A stretch of 64,000 bases of DNA from Spirosoma linguale DSM 74. GTDB lineage: Bacteria > Bacteroidota > Bacteroidia > Cytophagales > Spirosomataceae. Shown here piece by piece: positions 33,305 to 42,716 of this stretch. Below the pieces are notes generated by a model, which saw nothing but the letters and a program-made list of their open reading frames with translations, was not told where the DNA came from and made no database searches. The position numbers were made by a program, and so were the translations under genes. Numbering within the stretch: the first letter of the stretch is position 1; each line of letters begins with the position of its first letter. The DNA lies in NCBI GenBank assembly GCA_000024525.1, contig CP001769.1:4745001-4809000 (forward strand), given 5' to 3'.

Positions 33305-36300
33305 ATGCTGAAATACTTACTTAGTTGTTTTATGCTGGTTATGATCGCGACGGGACCGCTCTGGGCGCAAACCCGACAATTGACGGGTGTGCTACGCGAC
33401 GAGCAGGGCCAGACCATATCCGGCGCAAACGTGGTCGTTAAAGGGACTACGCGCGGTACTACAACGGATGCCGCTGGTGAATTTCGCCTGTCAATCCCTG
33501 CCGAAAACACGATCCTGACAATTTCATCAGTCGGGTATACGGCAAAGGACGTACCTGTATCATCGAGTCAGACACAACTCAGCGTAACGCTGGCGACCGA
33601 TGACCGGCAACTGGGCGAAGTGGTTGTTACCGCTCTGGGTATCAAGCGCGAAGCGAAAGCTCTCAGCTACGCTACCCAGATGATTAAACCCGCCCAGATC
33701 AACGAAGTACGCGACGGTAACGTGCTGAACACCTTACAGGGCAAAATTGCCGGTGCCTACATAACCCAGGGTTCCGGCGGACCGGGCACGGGATCACGAA
33801 TTGTGCTGCGGGGAAACCGCTCCATTCAGGGAACGAATAATGCCCTGATGGTGGTCGACGGCGTTCCAATCAACAACAGCACCTTTGGGCAGGCCACCAG
33901 CGACTTTGGCAGTGTGGCCAACTCAGATGGAGCCTCGAACATCAACCCCGACGACATCGAGAATGTGACCGTATTACGGGGTGCGTCGGCGGCTGCCCTC
34001 TACGGCAGTCAGGCTGCCAACGGGGTAATCCTGATCACAACGAAACGCGGAAAGTCGGGCCGGGTATCGGTCGATATAAACTCGGGCGTTTCAATCGATA
34101 AACCCTTTGCGCTGCCAATGGTACAAAACCAGTTTGGACAGGGCGTTGGCGGAAAGCTGGACCCTGCCGTTGGGGCCAGCTGGGGCGCCCCCATGACGGG
34201 ACAGTCGTACACAAACTACCTCGGCAATCCTGATACGTACTCAGCACAGCCCAACAACATTCGTGATTTTTTCCGCACGGCGGTCAGTTTAAATAACTCC
34301 ATTGGCATTACGGGAGGCTCAGAGCGGTCGCAGACGTATCTGTCGTACACCAATAACTCATTGCAGGGAACAGTGCCGGGCAATGACCTGACCCGTCACA
34401 CCATCAACCTGCGGTTGTCGAACCAGATCAGCTCGAAGCTATCGACCGATGCCAAGGTAACGTACATCAATCAGTCTGTAGTGAACAAGCCCCGGACGGG
34501 TGAGGAAAACGCGCCGGTCATTGACCTCTACCAGATTCCCCGTAACGTAAGCCTGACCACGGCACAAAACTACGCAGCGCCCAACTCGTTCGGTCTGCCT
34601 ACGCCAACGGCCTGGCCGTCGACGCTGTCGTCGATCTACCAGAATCCCTACTGGATGACCAATCAGACGGCCATTAACCAGTACCGGGACCGCATCATCG
34701 GCTTCGTGCTGGCGAAGTACCAGTTAACTGATTTCCTGAGCATTCAGGGCCGGGCCAACCTCGATAAGTATTTCGACAAAAATGAAGAAAACTATAGCCA
34801 GGGCACAATTCTATGGGCCAACCAGGCGGGTGGTAAATTCTCCCGAAACAACATCGTAAATACCCAAAGCTGGTATGACCTGTTGATTGAAGGACGGAAT
34901 AAAATCGGGACTGACCTTACGCTCGACTATCAGGCGGGGGCCATTATTCAGGATACCCGCTACCAATCGACCAACTCCCTGGCCGACGGTCTCAATGTAC
35001 CGAACCGGTTTAACCTGAACTTTGGTACGAACCAGACACTGGGCGATGATTTCTCGCGGATTCAGACCCAATCGCTGTTCGGGCAGGCATCGCTGGCATG
35101 GCGGGACGCTATTTTTATCAATGCCAGTTTGCGTAATGACTGGTCATCGACCTTGCCAAAGCCTTATTCGTTCCAGTATCCATCCGTCGGCGCATCGGTG
35201 GTTTTGTCTGATCTGCTGAAACTTTCGGGGCCGCTGTCATTCCTGAAAATTAATGGATCGTTCGCGCAGGTGGGTAACGGAGCCGATCCGTATCTGTTGC
35301 AAACCAATTACTCGTACAGCCAGGGTGCCGGTTCCGGATTCATTAGCCGGGATGGGACACAGGCCATTGGTAACCTGAAGCCAGAGATCACCAAAAGTCT
35401 GGAACTTGGCGTCGACGCCCGTTTTCTCAGCAACCGTATTGGTGCAACGATTACGGCCTACAAAACCAATTCGATCAACCAGTTATTGAAACTGGGACTG
35501 GCACCCGCTTCGGGATTCAGTGACCAGTACATCAACGCGGGCGATATCCGCAACATGGGTCTTGAGGTAGTAATCAATGGAACAGCGATCAAAACCGACC
35601 GGTTGACCTGGGATCTGACGCTGAACATGGGCCTGAACCGGAATAAAATCGTTAGCCTGTCGCCCGATATTAAAACGGCGTTCCTGTCGGGCGGTTATGG
35701 CCGGTCAGCATCGCCGATTGTACAGGAAGGAGGCTCTTACGGTGATATCGTATCGTACCGCTGGGCGAAAAATGCCAACGGCCAATACCTGATTGGTTCG
35801 CAAACACCCAGCGGAACGGTGTCCGAAGCATCGGTTGTATCGACTGGCTTGCCCGTGGCTACCAAAGAGCAGGAATACATCGGCAACTTCAACCCCAAAA
35901 TGCTCCTGGGATTCACCAACACATTTACGTTCAAAGGCTTTTCGCTCCGCTTTCTGGTCGACGCCCGTTTAGGTGGCATAGCCGTATCGGGTACTGAAAT
36001 GAACCTGGCGTTCAGCGGCATTCCGGAAGTAACGGCGCTGAATCGGGGTGGTGGCTGGGTATTGCCGGGCGTTACGGCTGGCGTTGCCGGAGCCGATGGA
36101 ACAACCTTGATCGGAGCCGGCAAGACGAACGCACAGGCCATTACGGCCGAACAGTTCTGGCAAACGGTATCGGGTAAACGCTACGGCTGGGGTGAGTTCT
36201 TCGCGTACGATGCGACCAACGTGCGCCTTCGGGAAATTTCGATCGGTTACGGCATTCCGGTACCGTCGAATTTCTTTATCAAGTCGGCTCGCCTGTCGTT

Positions 36301-36484
36301 CGTAGCCCGCAACCTGTTCTGGATTTACCGGGGTAGTTCGCTGCTGGACATTCCCGGTATTGGCAAGCGGAAGATGTGGTTCGACCCCGATGTAAATATC
36401 GGCAACGGCAACTTCCAGGGCGTCGAATACGGAACCCTCCCATCAAACCGGAGCCTTGGCCTGAACCTGAAACTTTCTTTTTAA
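33305..36484 (+). CDS. SusC/RagA TonB-dependent receptor (no STN domain)
   Basis: A 1059-residue receptor. Signal YLLSCFMLVMIATGPLWAQ leads directly into a carboxypeptidase-regulatory-like domain (LTGVLRDEQGQTISGANVVV), then the SusC signature (LGEVVVTALGIKREAKALSY), the plug (LMVVDGVPINNSTFGQATSD and VLRGASAAALYGSQAANGV) and a barrel ending SLGLNLKLSF. It lacks the STN domain of the 7627 protein, so direct FecR signalling is not expected. It would import the ligand captured by the SusD encoded 18 bases downstream. The ECF sigma at 41678, beyond the VCBS gene, could still regulate the locus, but its link is unproven. Confidence 0.95.
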   Translation: MLKYLLSCFMLVMIATGPLWAQTRQLTGVLRDEQGQTISGANVVVKGTTRGTTTDAAGEFRLSIPAENTILTISSVGYTAKDVPVSSSQTQLSVTLATDDRQLGEVVVTALGIKREAKALSYATQMIKPAQINEVRDGNVLNTLQGKIAGAYITQGSGGPGTGSRIVLRGNRSIQGTNNALMVVDGVPINNSTFGQATSDFGSVANSDGASNINPDDIENVTVLRGASAAALYGSQAANGVILITTKRGKSGRVSVDINSGVSIDKPFALPMVQNQFGQGVGGKLDPAVGASWGAPMTGQSYTNYLGNPDTYSAQPNNIRDFFRTAVSLNNSIGITGGSERSQTYLSYTNNSLQGTVPGNDLTRHTINLRLSNQISSKLSTDAKVTYINQSVVNKPRTGEENAPVIDLYQIPRNVSLTTAQNYAAPNSFGLPTPTAWPSTLSSIYQNPYWMTNQTAINQYRDRIIGFVLAKYQLTDFLSIQGRANLDKYFDKNEENYSQGTILWANQAGGKFSRNNIVNTQSWYDLLIEGRNKIGTDLTLDYQAGAIIQDTRYQSTNSLADGLNVPNRFNLNFGTNQTLGDDFSRIQTQSLFGQASLAWRDAIFINASLRNDWSSTLPKPYSFQYPSVGASVVLSDLLKLSGPLSFLKINGSFAQVGNGADPYLLQTNYSYSQGAGSGFISRDGTQAIGNLKPEITKSLELGVDARFLSNRIGATITAYKTNSINQLLKLGLAPASGFSDQYINAGDIRNMGLEVVINGTAIKTDRLTWDLTLNMGLNRNKIVSLSPDIKTAFLSGGYGRSASPIVQEGGSYGDIVSYRWAKNANGQYLIGSQTPSGTVSEASVVSTGLPVATKEQEYIGNFNPKMLLGFTNTFTFKGFSLRFLVDARLGGIAVSGTEMNLAFSGIPEVTALNRGGGWVLPGVTAGVAGADGTTLIGAGKTNAQAITAEQFWQTVSGKRYGWGEFFAYDATNVRLREISIGYGIPVPSNFFIKSARLSFVARNLFWIYRGSSLLDIPGIGKRKMWFDPDVNIGNGNFQGVEYGTLPSNRSLGLNLKLSF

Positions 36485-36502
36485 CCTGAAACGATCGTCA
36501 AT

Positions 36503-38056
36503 ATGACAAGCTATAAAACGATAGTACGAAAAACAGTCGTGGCGGCCTTCCTTTCGGCCCCGTTGTTCTGGGCTACTGGCTGTACCAAAAATTTCGATGA
36601 GATCAACACCAACCAAACCAAAATAACCATTATTGGTGCGGGCGAAATTCCTTACCTGTTCTCGAAAGCACAGTCGGCGGCAACGCTTCCCGGCGGCAAC
36701 TATCAGGTTGGTCAGAATCTCTTCTCCGATCAGTATGCGCAGTATTTTGCCTGCGTCGCTACGTACTTCCCCTCCGACCGGTTTGTGATTCGGATGGATT
36801 GGCTGGGTGGCCCCTGGACATCGCTTTACACCCAGGTTGTTCCTCAGTTGAAAACGATCATGTCCAGTGCCGATCCCAATTCGGCGGAGTATGCCCTGGC
36901 CAGCATCTGGTGGGTGTATTCGTTTCACCGCTGGACGGATTATGTTGGTCCGATTCCGTATTTCAAAGCGGGCGAACCGGCTACCTCGGTACCGTATGAT
37001 CCTCAGGATAAAATATACGATGATTTTTTCAAACGGCTGGCGGCTGCTACAACGGTCCTAAAAGCTAAAACGGCAGAAAAACCCTTTGGTGCTTTTGACC
37101 TGATCTACGGCGGTGATGCCACCAAGTGGATCAAGTTCGCCAATACGCTTCGGCTGCGCTTAGCCTTACGTATCTCGAAAGTTGACCCGGCCCGCGCCAA
37201 AACGGAAGCCGAAGCCGCAGTGGCGGGCGGTGTGCTGACCACCAGCCCCGACGACGACGCACTGGTGCAACGCAGTACCAAAGGGGGCGACAACAATGGG
37301 CTGGCGATTATGTCGGACTGGAACGAGTTTCGGATGAGTGCGGCCATGGAATCGGTCCTGAAAGGCTACGAAGACCCACGGCTACCAACCTACTTTTTGC
37401 CCGCTGTAAAAACCAATACGTACGAAGGACTTCGGAATGGACTGGGCACAACGCAGTTGACCGAAACCGTCAACACGGCCGATTACAACTCGCACGTGGG
37501 TCAGCGCTGGACATCGACCGGGTTAGGAACGGCTCAAAACGTAATGGCTACAGCTGAATCCTATTTCCTGCGGGCAGAGGGTGCCCTCAACGGCTGGAAC
37601 ATGGGCGGCACGGCAAAGGATTTTTACCTTCAGGGCATCGCTAATTCCATGAAACAGTGGGGCGTTAGCGATGCAGCGGCTATTGCAGCCTACCAGAACA
37701 GCACAAAAACGCCTATTGCGCCCAACGATTACCTTAAATCGGCACCGTTGAGCAACATTCCCGTTGCCTGGGGCAGTACCGAAGCCATACAGCGCGAGCA
37801 GATCGGGACCCAGAAATGGCTGGCTATTTTCCCTGATGGTTTTGAAGGCTGGGCCGAATATCGCCGAACCCGCTTCCCGAAACTATACCCCGTCGTAAAC
37901 TCCGACAACCCCGATATTCCGGCTGGTGGGGTCCTGCGCCGTATTCCGATTCTGCTGGTCGAACAGCAAACCAACGCTGTTGAAGCCAAGAAAGCCGAGA
38001 CGTTGCTGGGTGGCCCCGATAAGGTGACAACGCCCTTATGGTGGGACAAAAACTAA
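36503..38056 (+). CDS. SusD/RagB-family nutrient-binding lipoprotein
   Basis: A 517-residue surface lipoprotein. The signal ends in LFWATGC, with lipid-anchor Cys about residue 27, followed by TKNFDEINTNQTKIT. Helical-repeat blocks are ALASIWWVYSFHRWTDYVGP and YGGDATKWIKFANTLRLRLAL; the end TTPLWWDKN matches the SusD-like PF12771 branch. It partners the SusC just upstream. A weak hairpin at 38084-38114 lies between it and the VCBS gene. Ligand unknown. Confidence 0.94.
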   Translation: MTSYKTIVRKTVVAAFLSAPLFWATGCTKNFDEINTNQTKITIIGAGEIPYLFSKAQSAATLPGGNYQVGQNLFSDQYAQYFACVATYFPSDRFVIRMDWLGGPWTSLYTQVVPQLKTIMSSADPNSAEYALASIWWVYSFHRWTDYVGPIPYFKAGEPATSVPYDPQDKIYDDFFKRLAAATTVLKAKTAEKPFGAFDLIYGGDATKWIKFANTLRLRLALRISKVDPARAKTEAEAAVAGGVLTTSPDDDALVQRSTKGGDNNGLAIMSDWNEFRMSAAMESVLKGYEDPRLPTYFLPAVKTNTYEGLRNGLGTTQLTETVNTADYNSHVGQRWTSTGLGTAQNVMATAESYFLRAEGALNGWNMGGTAKDFYLQGIANSMKQWGVSDAAAIAAYQNSTKTPIAPNDYLKSAPLSNIPVAWGSTEAIQREQIGTQKWLAIFPDGFEGWAEYRRTRFPKLYPVVNSDNPDIPAGGVLRRIPILLVEQQTNAVEAKKAETLLGGPDKVTTPLWWDKN

Positions 38057-38083
38057 TTGCCCTTATTTTTACCTGATAGGTCG

Positions 38084-38114
38084 CGAAAGCGGGCGATAAT
38101 GTCGTCCGCTTTCG
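38084..38114 (+). terminator. Weak hairpin after susD
   Basis: CGAAAGCGG (38084-38092) pairs with CCGCTTTCG (38106-38114), followed by TCCTTTC rather than a full T-run. It may act as a partial terminator between susD and the VCBS gene. Confidence 0.45.
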
Positions 38115-38150
38115 TCCTTTCAACCCCAACCGTAGCCGGTTACTACCCGT

Positions 38151-41100
38151 ATGAAGACGTTTTTTTACCTCTTTACAGCCACCCTTCTCCTCTCGGCCTG
38201 CGACAGTACAGACACGCTGTTCGAGAAACTCCCTTCCTCCCAAACAAATATTACCTTCAAGAACGCGCTGGAAGAAGCACCGGATTTTAACGTCCTCAAG
38301 TACGGCTATTTCTATAACGGCGGGGGCGTGGCGGCTGCTGATTTCAACAACGACGGCCTAACGGATCTGTACTTCACAGGTAATCTCAGCCCCAACAAAC
38401 TATACCTGAACAAAGGTGATTTAACCTTCGACGACATTACTGAAAAAGCCGGTGTTGCCGCTGCCGACGGCTGGAACACGGGCGTCTCGATTGTCGACAT
38501 CAACGCCGATGGCTGGCTCGATATCTACGTGTGCCGCTCGGCCGCTTCGGATATTCTATTACGCCGTAACGTACTGTTCATCAATAACAAAGATTTGACA
38601 TTTACCGAGAAAGCCGCCGACTATGGCCTCGACGACCCGGCTTACTCCACCCAGGCCGCCTTCTTCGACTACGACCGCGATGGCGATCTGGACTGCTTTC
38701 TGCTCAACCATTCCGTGCAGGAATACGCCGGGTTCAGCCGCATGATCAGCGATTACAAGCAACAGGCAAACCCCAATTATTCCAGTAAACTCTACCAGAA
38801 CCAGAACGGCAAATTTGTGGACGTGTCGGCCTCAGCGGGTATGGTTTCCAACGTGCTGAGTTTCGGGCTGGCCGTGGCCGTAACTGATTTCAACAACGAC
38901 GGCTGGCTGGATTTCTACGTCTCGAACGACTACAACGAAAACGACTACCTCTATATTAACCAGCAGAACGGCACCTTCAGGGAAGTCGTGCGGGATGCGA
39001 TGGGCCACACGTCACTCTACTCCATGGGATCCGATGCCGCCGATGTGAACAACGATGGCCGCATGGACCTCCTCACGCTGGACATGCTCCCCGAACGCAA
39101 CGAGCGTATTAAGCTCACCTCCGGCGACGATAACTACGACAAGTACACTCAACTACTCCGTTCGGGCTTCCACCATCAGACCATGCGCAACATGCTTCAA
39201 CTGAATGTGGGGGAGATGGCAGCGGGGGCGAATAAAGGGGGTTCTCCACCTTCTACTCCCCTCTTCAGCGAAATAGGTCAACTGGCGGGCATTTCCAACA
39301 CCGACTGGAGTTGGGCGGGGCTATTTGCGGATGTCGACAACGATGGCTGGAAAGACCTGTTCGTGACCAACGGCTACGCCCGCGATTACACGAACATGGA
39401 GTTTCTGAAGTTCACGATGGATGAGCAGTTGAAAGCCCGCCAACCGGGTGCGCCAACAACATCGCTGGACCCGATGGCCGTGATCGCTAAAATGCCGAGC
39501 ATCAACGAACCCAATTTCATCTACCGAAACCGGTCCGGTGACTCGCAGTCCGCGGTCCGGCGATCCGGTGACTCGCGATCCGGCCAATTGACATTCACAA
39601 ACGAAACCAAAGGCTGGGGACTGGACGAGCCAACGCAATCGAACGGGGCCGTTTATGCCGATCTGGACAACGACGGCGATTTGGATCTGGTCATCAACAA
39701 TGTGAACGCCGAAGCAGGCATCTACGAAAACCACACGAACGAAAAGGAATTAAACTACTACCTGAGCCTTCAGTTGAAAAGCCCGAACCCGGCCCAATTG
39801 ATGGGTGCACGGGCCACGATCTGGGCGAGTGGCCAGATGCAGGTGCAGGAGTTCATGCCCGTGCGGGGCTTTCAGTCGGCCATGTACGGACCATTGCTTT
39901 TTGGACTGGGAAAGTCCCCGGCGGCTGACTCGGTGTTGATTCGCTGGGCCGATGGCAAAACGCAGTTCATAAACCTGAAACAAACGGGCAAACCGGCGGC
40001 TGGCGCGGTGACGATTGCCTACGCCCCAACGCCCGAACGGCCACAGCCCGTTCCGCCAAAACCTTATTGGCAATCAACTACCGGTCTGGTTTGGACGCAT
40101 CAGTCGGAAGCCGTCAATGACTTTAAAATCCAGCCGTTGCTGCCTTATATGCTCTCGCCCACCGGTCCCTGTTTTGCCGTTGGTGACGCCAACGGCGATG
40201 GCCGCGACGACGTTTTTGCCGGAGGTGGTCGTGGGCAGGGTGGACAATTGTTTCTCGCCGGCACAAACGGCTTTTCGCCCATGCCTCAACCGGCCTTCCT
40301 CACCGACCGCGCCTGTGCTGATGCCGGGGCAGAATGGTTCGATGTAGACGGCGACAAAGACCTCGATCTGGTGGTGAGCAGCGCGGGTTACGAACTTCCG
40401 GCCGACGACCCACGGCTACAGGTCCGGCTGTATCTGAACGATGGCAAAGGCCACCTGACAAAGGGAGCCTTTCCAGATGTACGGGTGAGTGCGTCCTGCG
40501 TTCGGTCGGCGGATGTGGATGGCGATGGCGACCGGGACCTGTTTGTTGGGGCGCGGGTGGTACCGGGCCGCTACCCCGAAACGCCCGTCAGCCATTTGCT
40601 GCTGAATGACGGAAAAGGTCATTTTACCGATAAACTCAGCCCTATCCTGGCGCAACTGGGCATGGTAACCGATGCCGCCTTTGCGGACCTCACGCACGAC
40701 GGTCGGCCTGAGTTGATTGTGGCTACCGACTTTGGCGCCGTGCAGGCTTTTTCCTACAAAGGGGAAACGCTGCACCGGCTGGATAACCTGTTGCCCCCGA
40801 CAACGGGCTGCTGGAATCGGCTGCTGGTGCAGGATATCAATAACGATGGAAAGCCGGATATTATCGCGGCAAATGCCGGATTGAACAGCCAGCTTCAGGC
40901 CACGACCGACCGCCCATTAACGCTTTACGGCATCAAAAACACGGCGGGTGCCTTGTTGCCGGTTCTGGCGGGTTACGACCGGAATAATGCGGCCGATAAA
41001 CAGCCCTACCCTTTCAACGCTCGGGATGAAATGCTCGATCAGGTGGTGAGTTTGCGAAAGAAATTCACCGATTACACCAGCTATTCGAAGGCTACGATTA

Positions 41101-41531
41101 CCGATCTATTTGGGCCGGATGAATTAAAACAGGCGCAAAAGTTGGAAGCATCCACCCTACAGAGTGGCATATTTATGAGTGATGGCGGACAAACCCCTTC
41201 GTTTACCTGGCAACCCTTACCCATCGAAGCGCAGACGGCTCCAGCCTATGCCCTGGCGACCGTAGACGTCAATCACGATGGCCTGCCCGACCTGATTATC
41301 GGCGGCAACCGTGAGTATAACCGGGTTCGGTTGGGCAAGGACGATGCCAACCGGGGACAGTTATTCCTGAATCGGGGCAAAGGGCGTTTCATTTACGTGC
41401 CGATGGCTGCATCGGGCTTGCTTTGGGATGGCGATGTACGTGATTTTGCGACCGTGAACGTTGCCGGACGTACTGATTTACTGGTGGGTGCATCGGGTCG
41501 ATCGGTTCGTGGCTTTACATTATCCCGATAA
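38151..41531 (+). CDS. Surface lipoprotein with 13 VCBS/FG-GAP repeats
   Basis: A 1126-residue lipoprotein. The signal ends in LLLSACDST (Cys about residue 19). At least thirteen calcium-type DxNxDGxxD repeats can be seen, for example DFNNDGLTDLYFTG, DVNNDGRMDLLTLD, DANGDGRDDVFAGG and DVNHDGLPDLIIGG, in an integrin-like propeller arrangement, with an ASPIC-like segment between. Proteins of this kind are common beside SusCD pairs, probably as surface binding or scaffold proteins. Two linkers just before a repeat are lengthened: one by an AAGANKGGSPPSTP segment near residue 362, one by RSGDSQSAVRRSGDSRSGQ near residue 464, which is encoded by a direct DNA repeat. Ligand unknown. Confidence 0.9.
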   Translation: MKTFFYLFTATLLLSACDSTDTLFEKLPSSQTNITFKNALEEAPDFNVLKYGYFYNGGGVAAADFNNDGLTDLYFTGNLSPNKLYLNKGDLTFDDITEKAGVAAADGWNTGVSIVDINADGWLDIYVCRSAASDILLRRNVLFINNKDLTFTEKAADYGLDDPAYSTQAAFFDYDRDGDLDCFLLNHSVQEYAGFSRMISDYKQQANPNYSSKLYQNQNGKFVDVSASAGMVSNVLSFGLAVAVTDFNNDGWLDFYVSNDYNENDYLYINQQNGTFREVVRDAMGHTSLYSMGSDAADVNNDGRMDLLTLDMLPERNERIKLTSGDDNYDKYTQLLRSGFHHQTMRNMLQLNVGEMAAGANKGGSPPSTPLFSEIGQLAGISNTDWSWAGLFADVDNDGWKDLFVTNGYARDYTNMEFLKFTMDEQLKARQPGAPTTSLDPMAVIAKMPSINEPNFIYRNRSGDSQSAVRRSGDSRSGQLTFTNETKGWGLDEPTQSNGAVYADLDNDGDLDLVINNVNAEAGIYENHTNEKELNYYLSLQLKSPNPAQLMGARATIWASGQMQVQEFMPVRGFQSAMYGPLLFGLGKSPAADSVLIRWADGKTQFINLKQTGKPAAGAVTIAYAPTPERPQPVPPKPYWQSTTGLVWTHQSEAVNDFKIQPLLPYMLSPTGPCFAVGDANGDGRDDVFAGGGRGQGGQLFLAGTNGFSPMPQPAFLTDRACADAGAEWFDVDGDKDLDLVVSSAGYELPADDPRLQVRLYLNDGKGHLTKGAFPDVRVSASCVRSADVDGDGDRDLFVGARVVPGRYPETPVSHLLLNDGKGHFTDKLSPILAQLGMVTDAAFADLTHDGRPELIVATDFGAVQAFSYKGETLHRLDNLLPPTTGCWNRLLVQDINNDGKPDIIAANAGLNSQLQATTDRPLTLYGIKNTAGALLPVLAGYDRNNAADKQPYPFNARDEMLDQVVSLRKKFTDYTSYSKATITDLFGPDELKQAQKLEASTLQSGIFMSDGGQTPSFTWQPLPIEAQTAPAYALATVDVNHDGLPDLIIGGNREYNRVRLGKDDANRGQLFLNRGKGRFIYVPMAASGLLWDGDVRDFATVNVAGRTDLLVGASGRSVRGFTLSR

Positions 41532-41561
41532 ATACAAGCTGTCGGCTACATAATTATCTTT

Positions 41562-41596
41562 CGACAATCTATCAGAAAACGCATGATAGATTGTCG
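41562..41596. repeat. Perfect 13-bp hairpin before the sigma gene
   Basis: CGACAATCTATCA (41562-41574) and TGATAGATTGTCG (41584-41596) are exact complements with a 9-base loop. It may end the VCBS transcript; no T-run follows. A near-consensus -7 box TATGTTTT follows at 41623-41630, before the sigma gene. Confidence 0.65.
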
Positions 41597-41677
41597 TGTT
41601 CGCAATTCATCGGCGTATAATTTATGTTTTCCTGAATTTTACCGTTATTTTACCTTTCGATAAAAAAACAGGGTATT

Positions 41678-42286
41678 TTGGATCAGCGACATCGACTTAT
41701 CGAAGAGAACGAATACTTACTGGAACTTTGGCATCGAGCCAAAGACGGAGATAAAGCGGCCTTTTGCCAATTGGCCGAACGGCAATACCGCGCCCTGTTT
41801 GCCTATGCCACCAACTTCACGGAGGATCGGGATTTCATAAAAGATTCAATTCAGGAGATTTTCATCCGCATCTGGGAGAAACGCACTACCACTACCATTC
41901 AATACGTATCCATTTACCTCATTAAAGCCTTACGAAACCAGTTGTTGCAGGAGTTTCGCCGGACTAAGCCAGAACAATCGTCGCTGAACAGCCTGGAGGT
42001 TAGCGATCTATCGGACTGGCAGACGATTGAAACAGAAATCGAACAAAGCGAAGCCGATTCCGAAAGTCAGTATAAAGTACGCCAGGCGATAAACACGCTG
42101 CCCAAGCGCCAGCAGGAAGTTGTTTTTCTCAAATTCTACAACGGGCTGGAAAACGACCAGATTGCAGCTTTAATGGAAATCAACCGGCAATCGGTGGCCA
42201 ATCTACTGTACAAAGCACTGGGGGCGCTCAAAAGCCAGATGGTCTTTCATCAGTTCTGGCTTTTGATGGGGTTACTGTCTTTGTAG
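41678..42286 (+). CDS. ECF-type RNA polymerase sigma factor
   Basis: A 202-residue sigma-70 family factor. The start is a TTG at 41678 (DQRHRLIEENEYLLELW); no ATG fits. Region 2 includes ALFAYATNFTEDRDFIKDSI and the QEIFIRIWEKR block; region 4 includes INTLPKRQQEVVFLKFYNG and the helix-turn-helix ENDQIAALMEINRQSVANLL. A hydrophobic tail QFWLLMGLLSL ends the protein, as in some Bacteroidota ECF factors. No anti-sigma FecR gene follows; a palindromic region does. Unpaired ECF factors do occur, and the only FecR in the window is 34 kb away. Confidence 0.9.
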   Translation: MDQRHRLIEENEYLLELWHRAKDGDKAAFCQLAERQYRALFAYATNFTEDRDFIKDSIQEIFIRIWEKRTTTTIQYVSIYLIKALRNQLLQEFRRTKPEQSSLNSLEVSDLSDWQTIETEIEQSEADSESQYKVRQAINTLPKRQQEVVFLKFYNGLENDQIAALMEINRQSVANLLYKALGALKSQMVFHQFWLLMGLLSL

Positions 42287-42716
42287 CTCCCCTTCCTGAT
42301 ACTCACTCATTACCGTATTTTTCTGTGATTATTCCTTACAATAAAAGCTCGCTTAACGATCTCGTCGGCCAGCTTATTTCCGCCGGTCAGAGACCGGGTA
42401 ACGCCCGGACATAGTTACAGACTATGCCCAACGCAGAGACTGTTTTGTACAACGGACGGGGTCGCCCTATTTAACGTGAATAATACTTAAAATCTCTATC
42501 TATCAAGAGGTTAAGTGCCGTAGGCACGGGATGTTTGTAGCACAAGGTGGTCGTGCACTCGACTGGCGTGCCATAGGTACGCAACAATTGGTAAGGGTTG
42601 CATACCTACGGCACGCCAGTCGAGTGCACGACCACCTTGTGCTACAAACATTGATCCGCTACGCGGCCATTATTCACGTTATTTACCTATATCTCCAGCA
42701 CTTGAATTAAGCCCTT
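42287..42716. other. Non-coding region, 430 bases, between sigma and SMP-30 genes
   Basis: It separates two convergent genes. The second half is taken up by the composite palindrome 42473-42680. The first half (42287-42470) shows no convincing gene or RNA, apart from a small GC-rich stretch around 42390-42415 with no clear structure. Confidence 0.6.
42473..42680. repeat. Composite palindrome with 54-bp arms
   Basis: Inner arms of about 54 bp: TGTTTGTAGCACAAGGTGGT (from 42532) pairs with ACCACCTTGTGCTACAAACA (ending 42650), and CGTGCACTCGACTGGCGTGC continues the left arm. Only a few mismatches are seen and the loop is about 15 bases. Outside it AACGTGAATAAT (42473-42484) and ATTATTCACGTT (42669-42680) form an outer pair. 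It lies between convergent genes. Confidence 0.9.

Noticed and set aside
42300..42470. A decayed anti-sigma gene after the ECF sigma factor
   Set aside because: Translation in all forward frames gives no FecR-like block; the similarity expected from gene order is not there.
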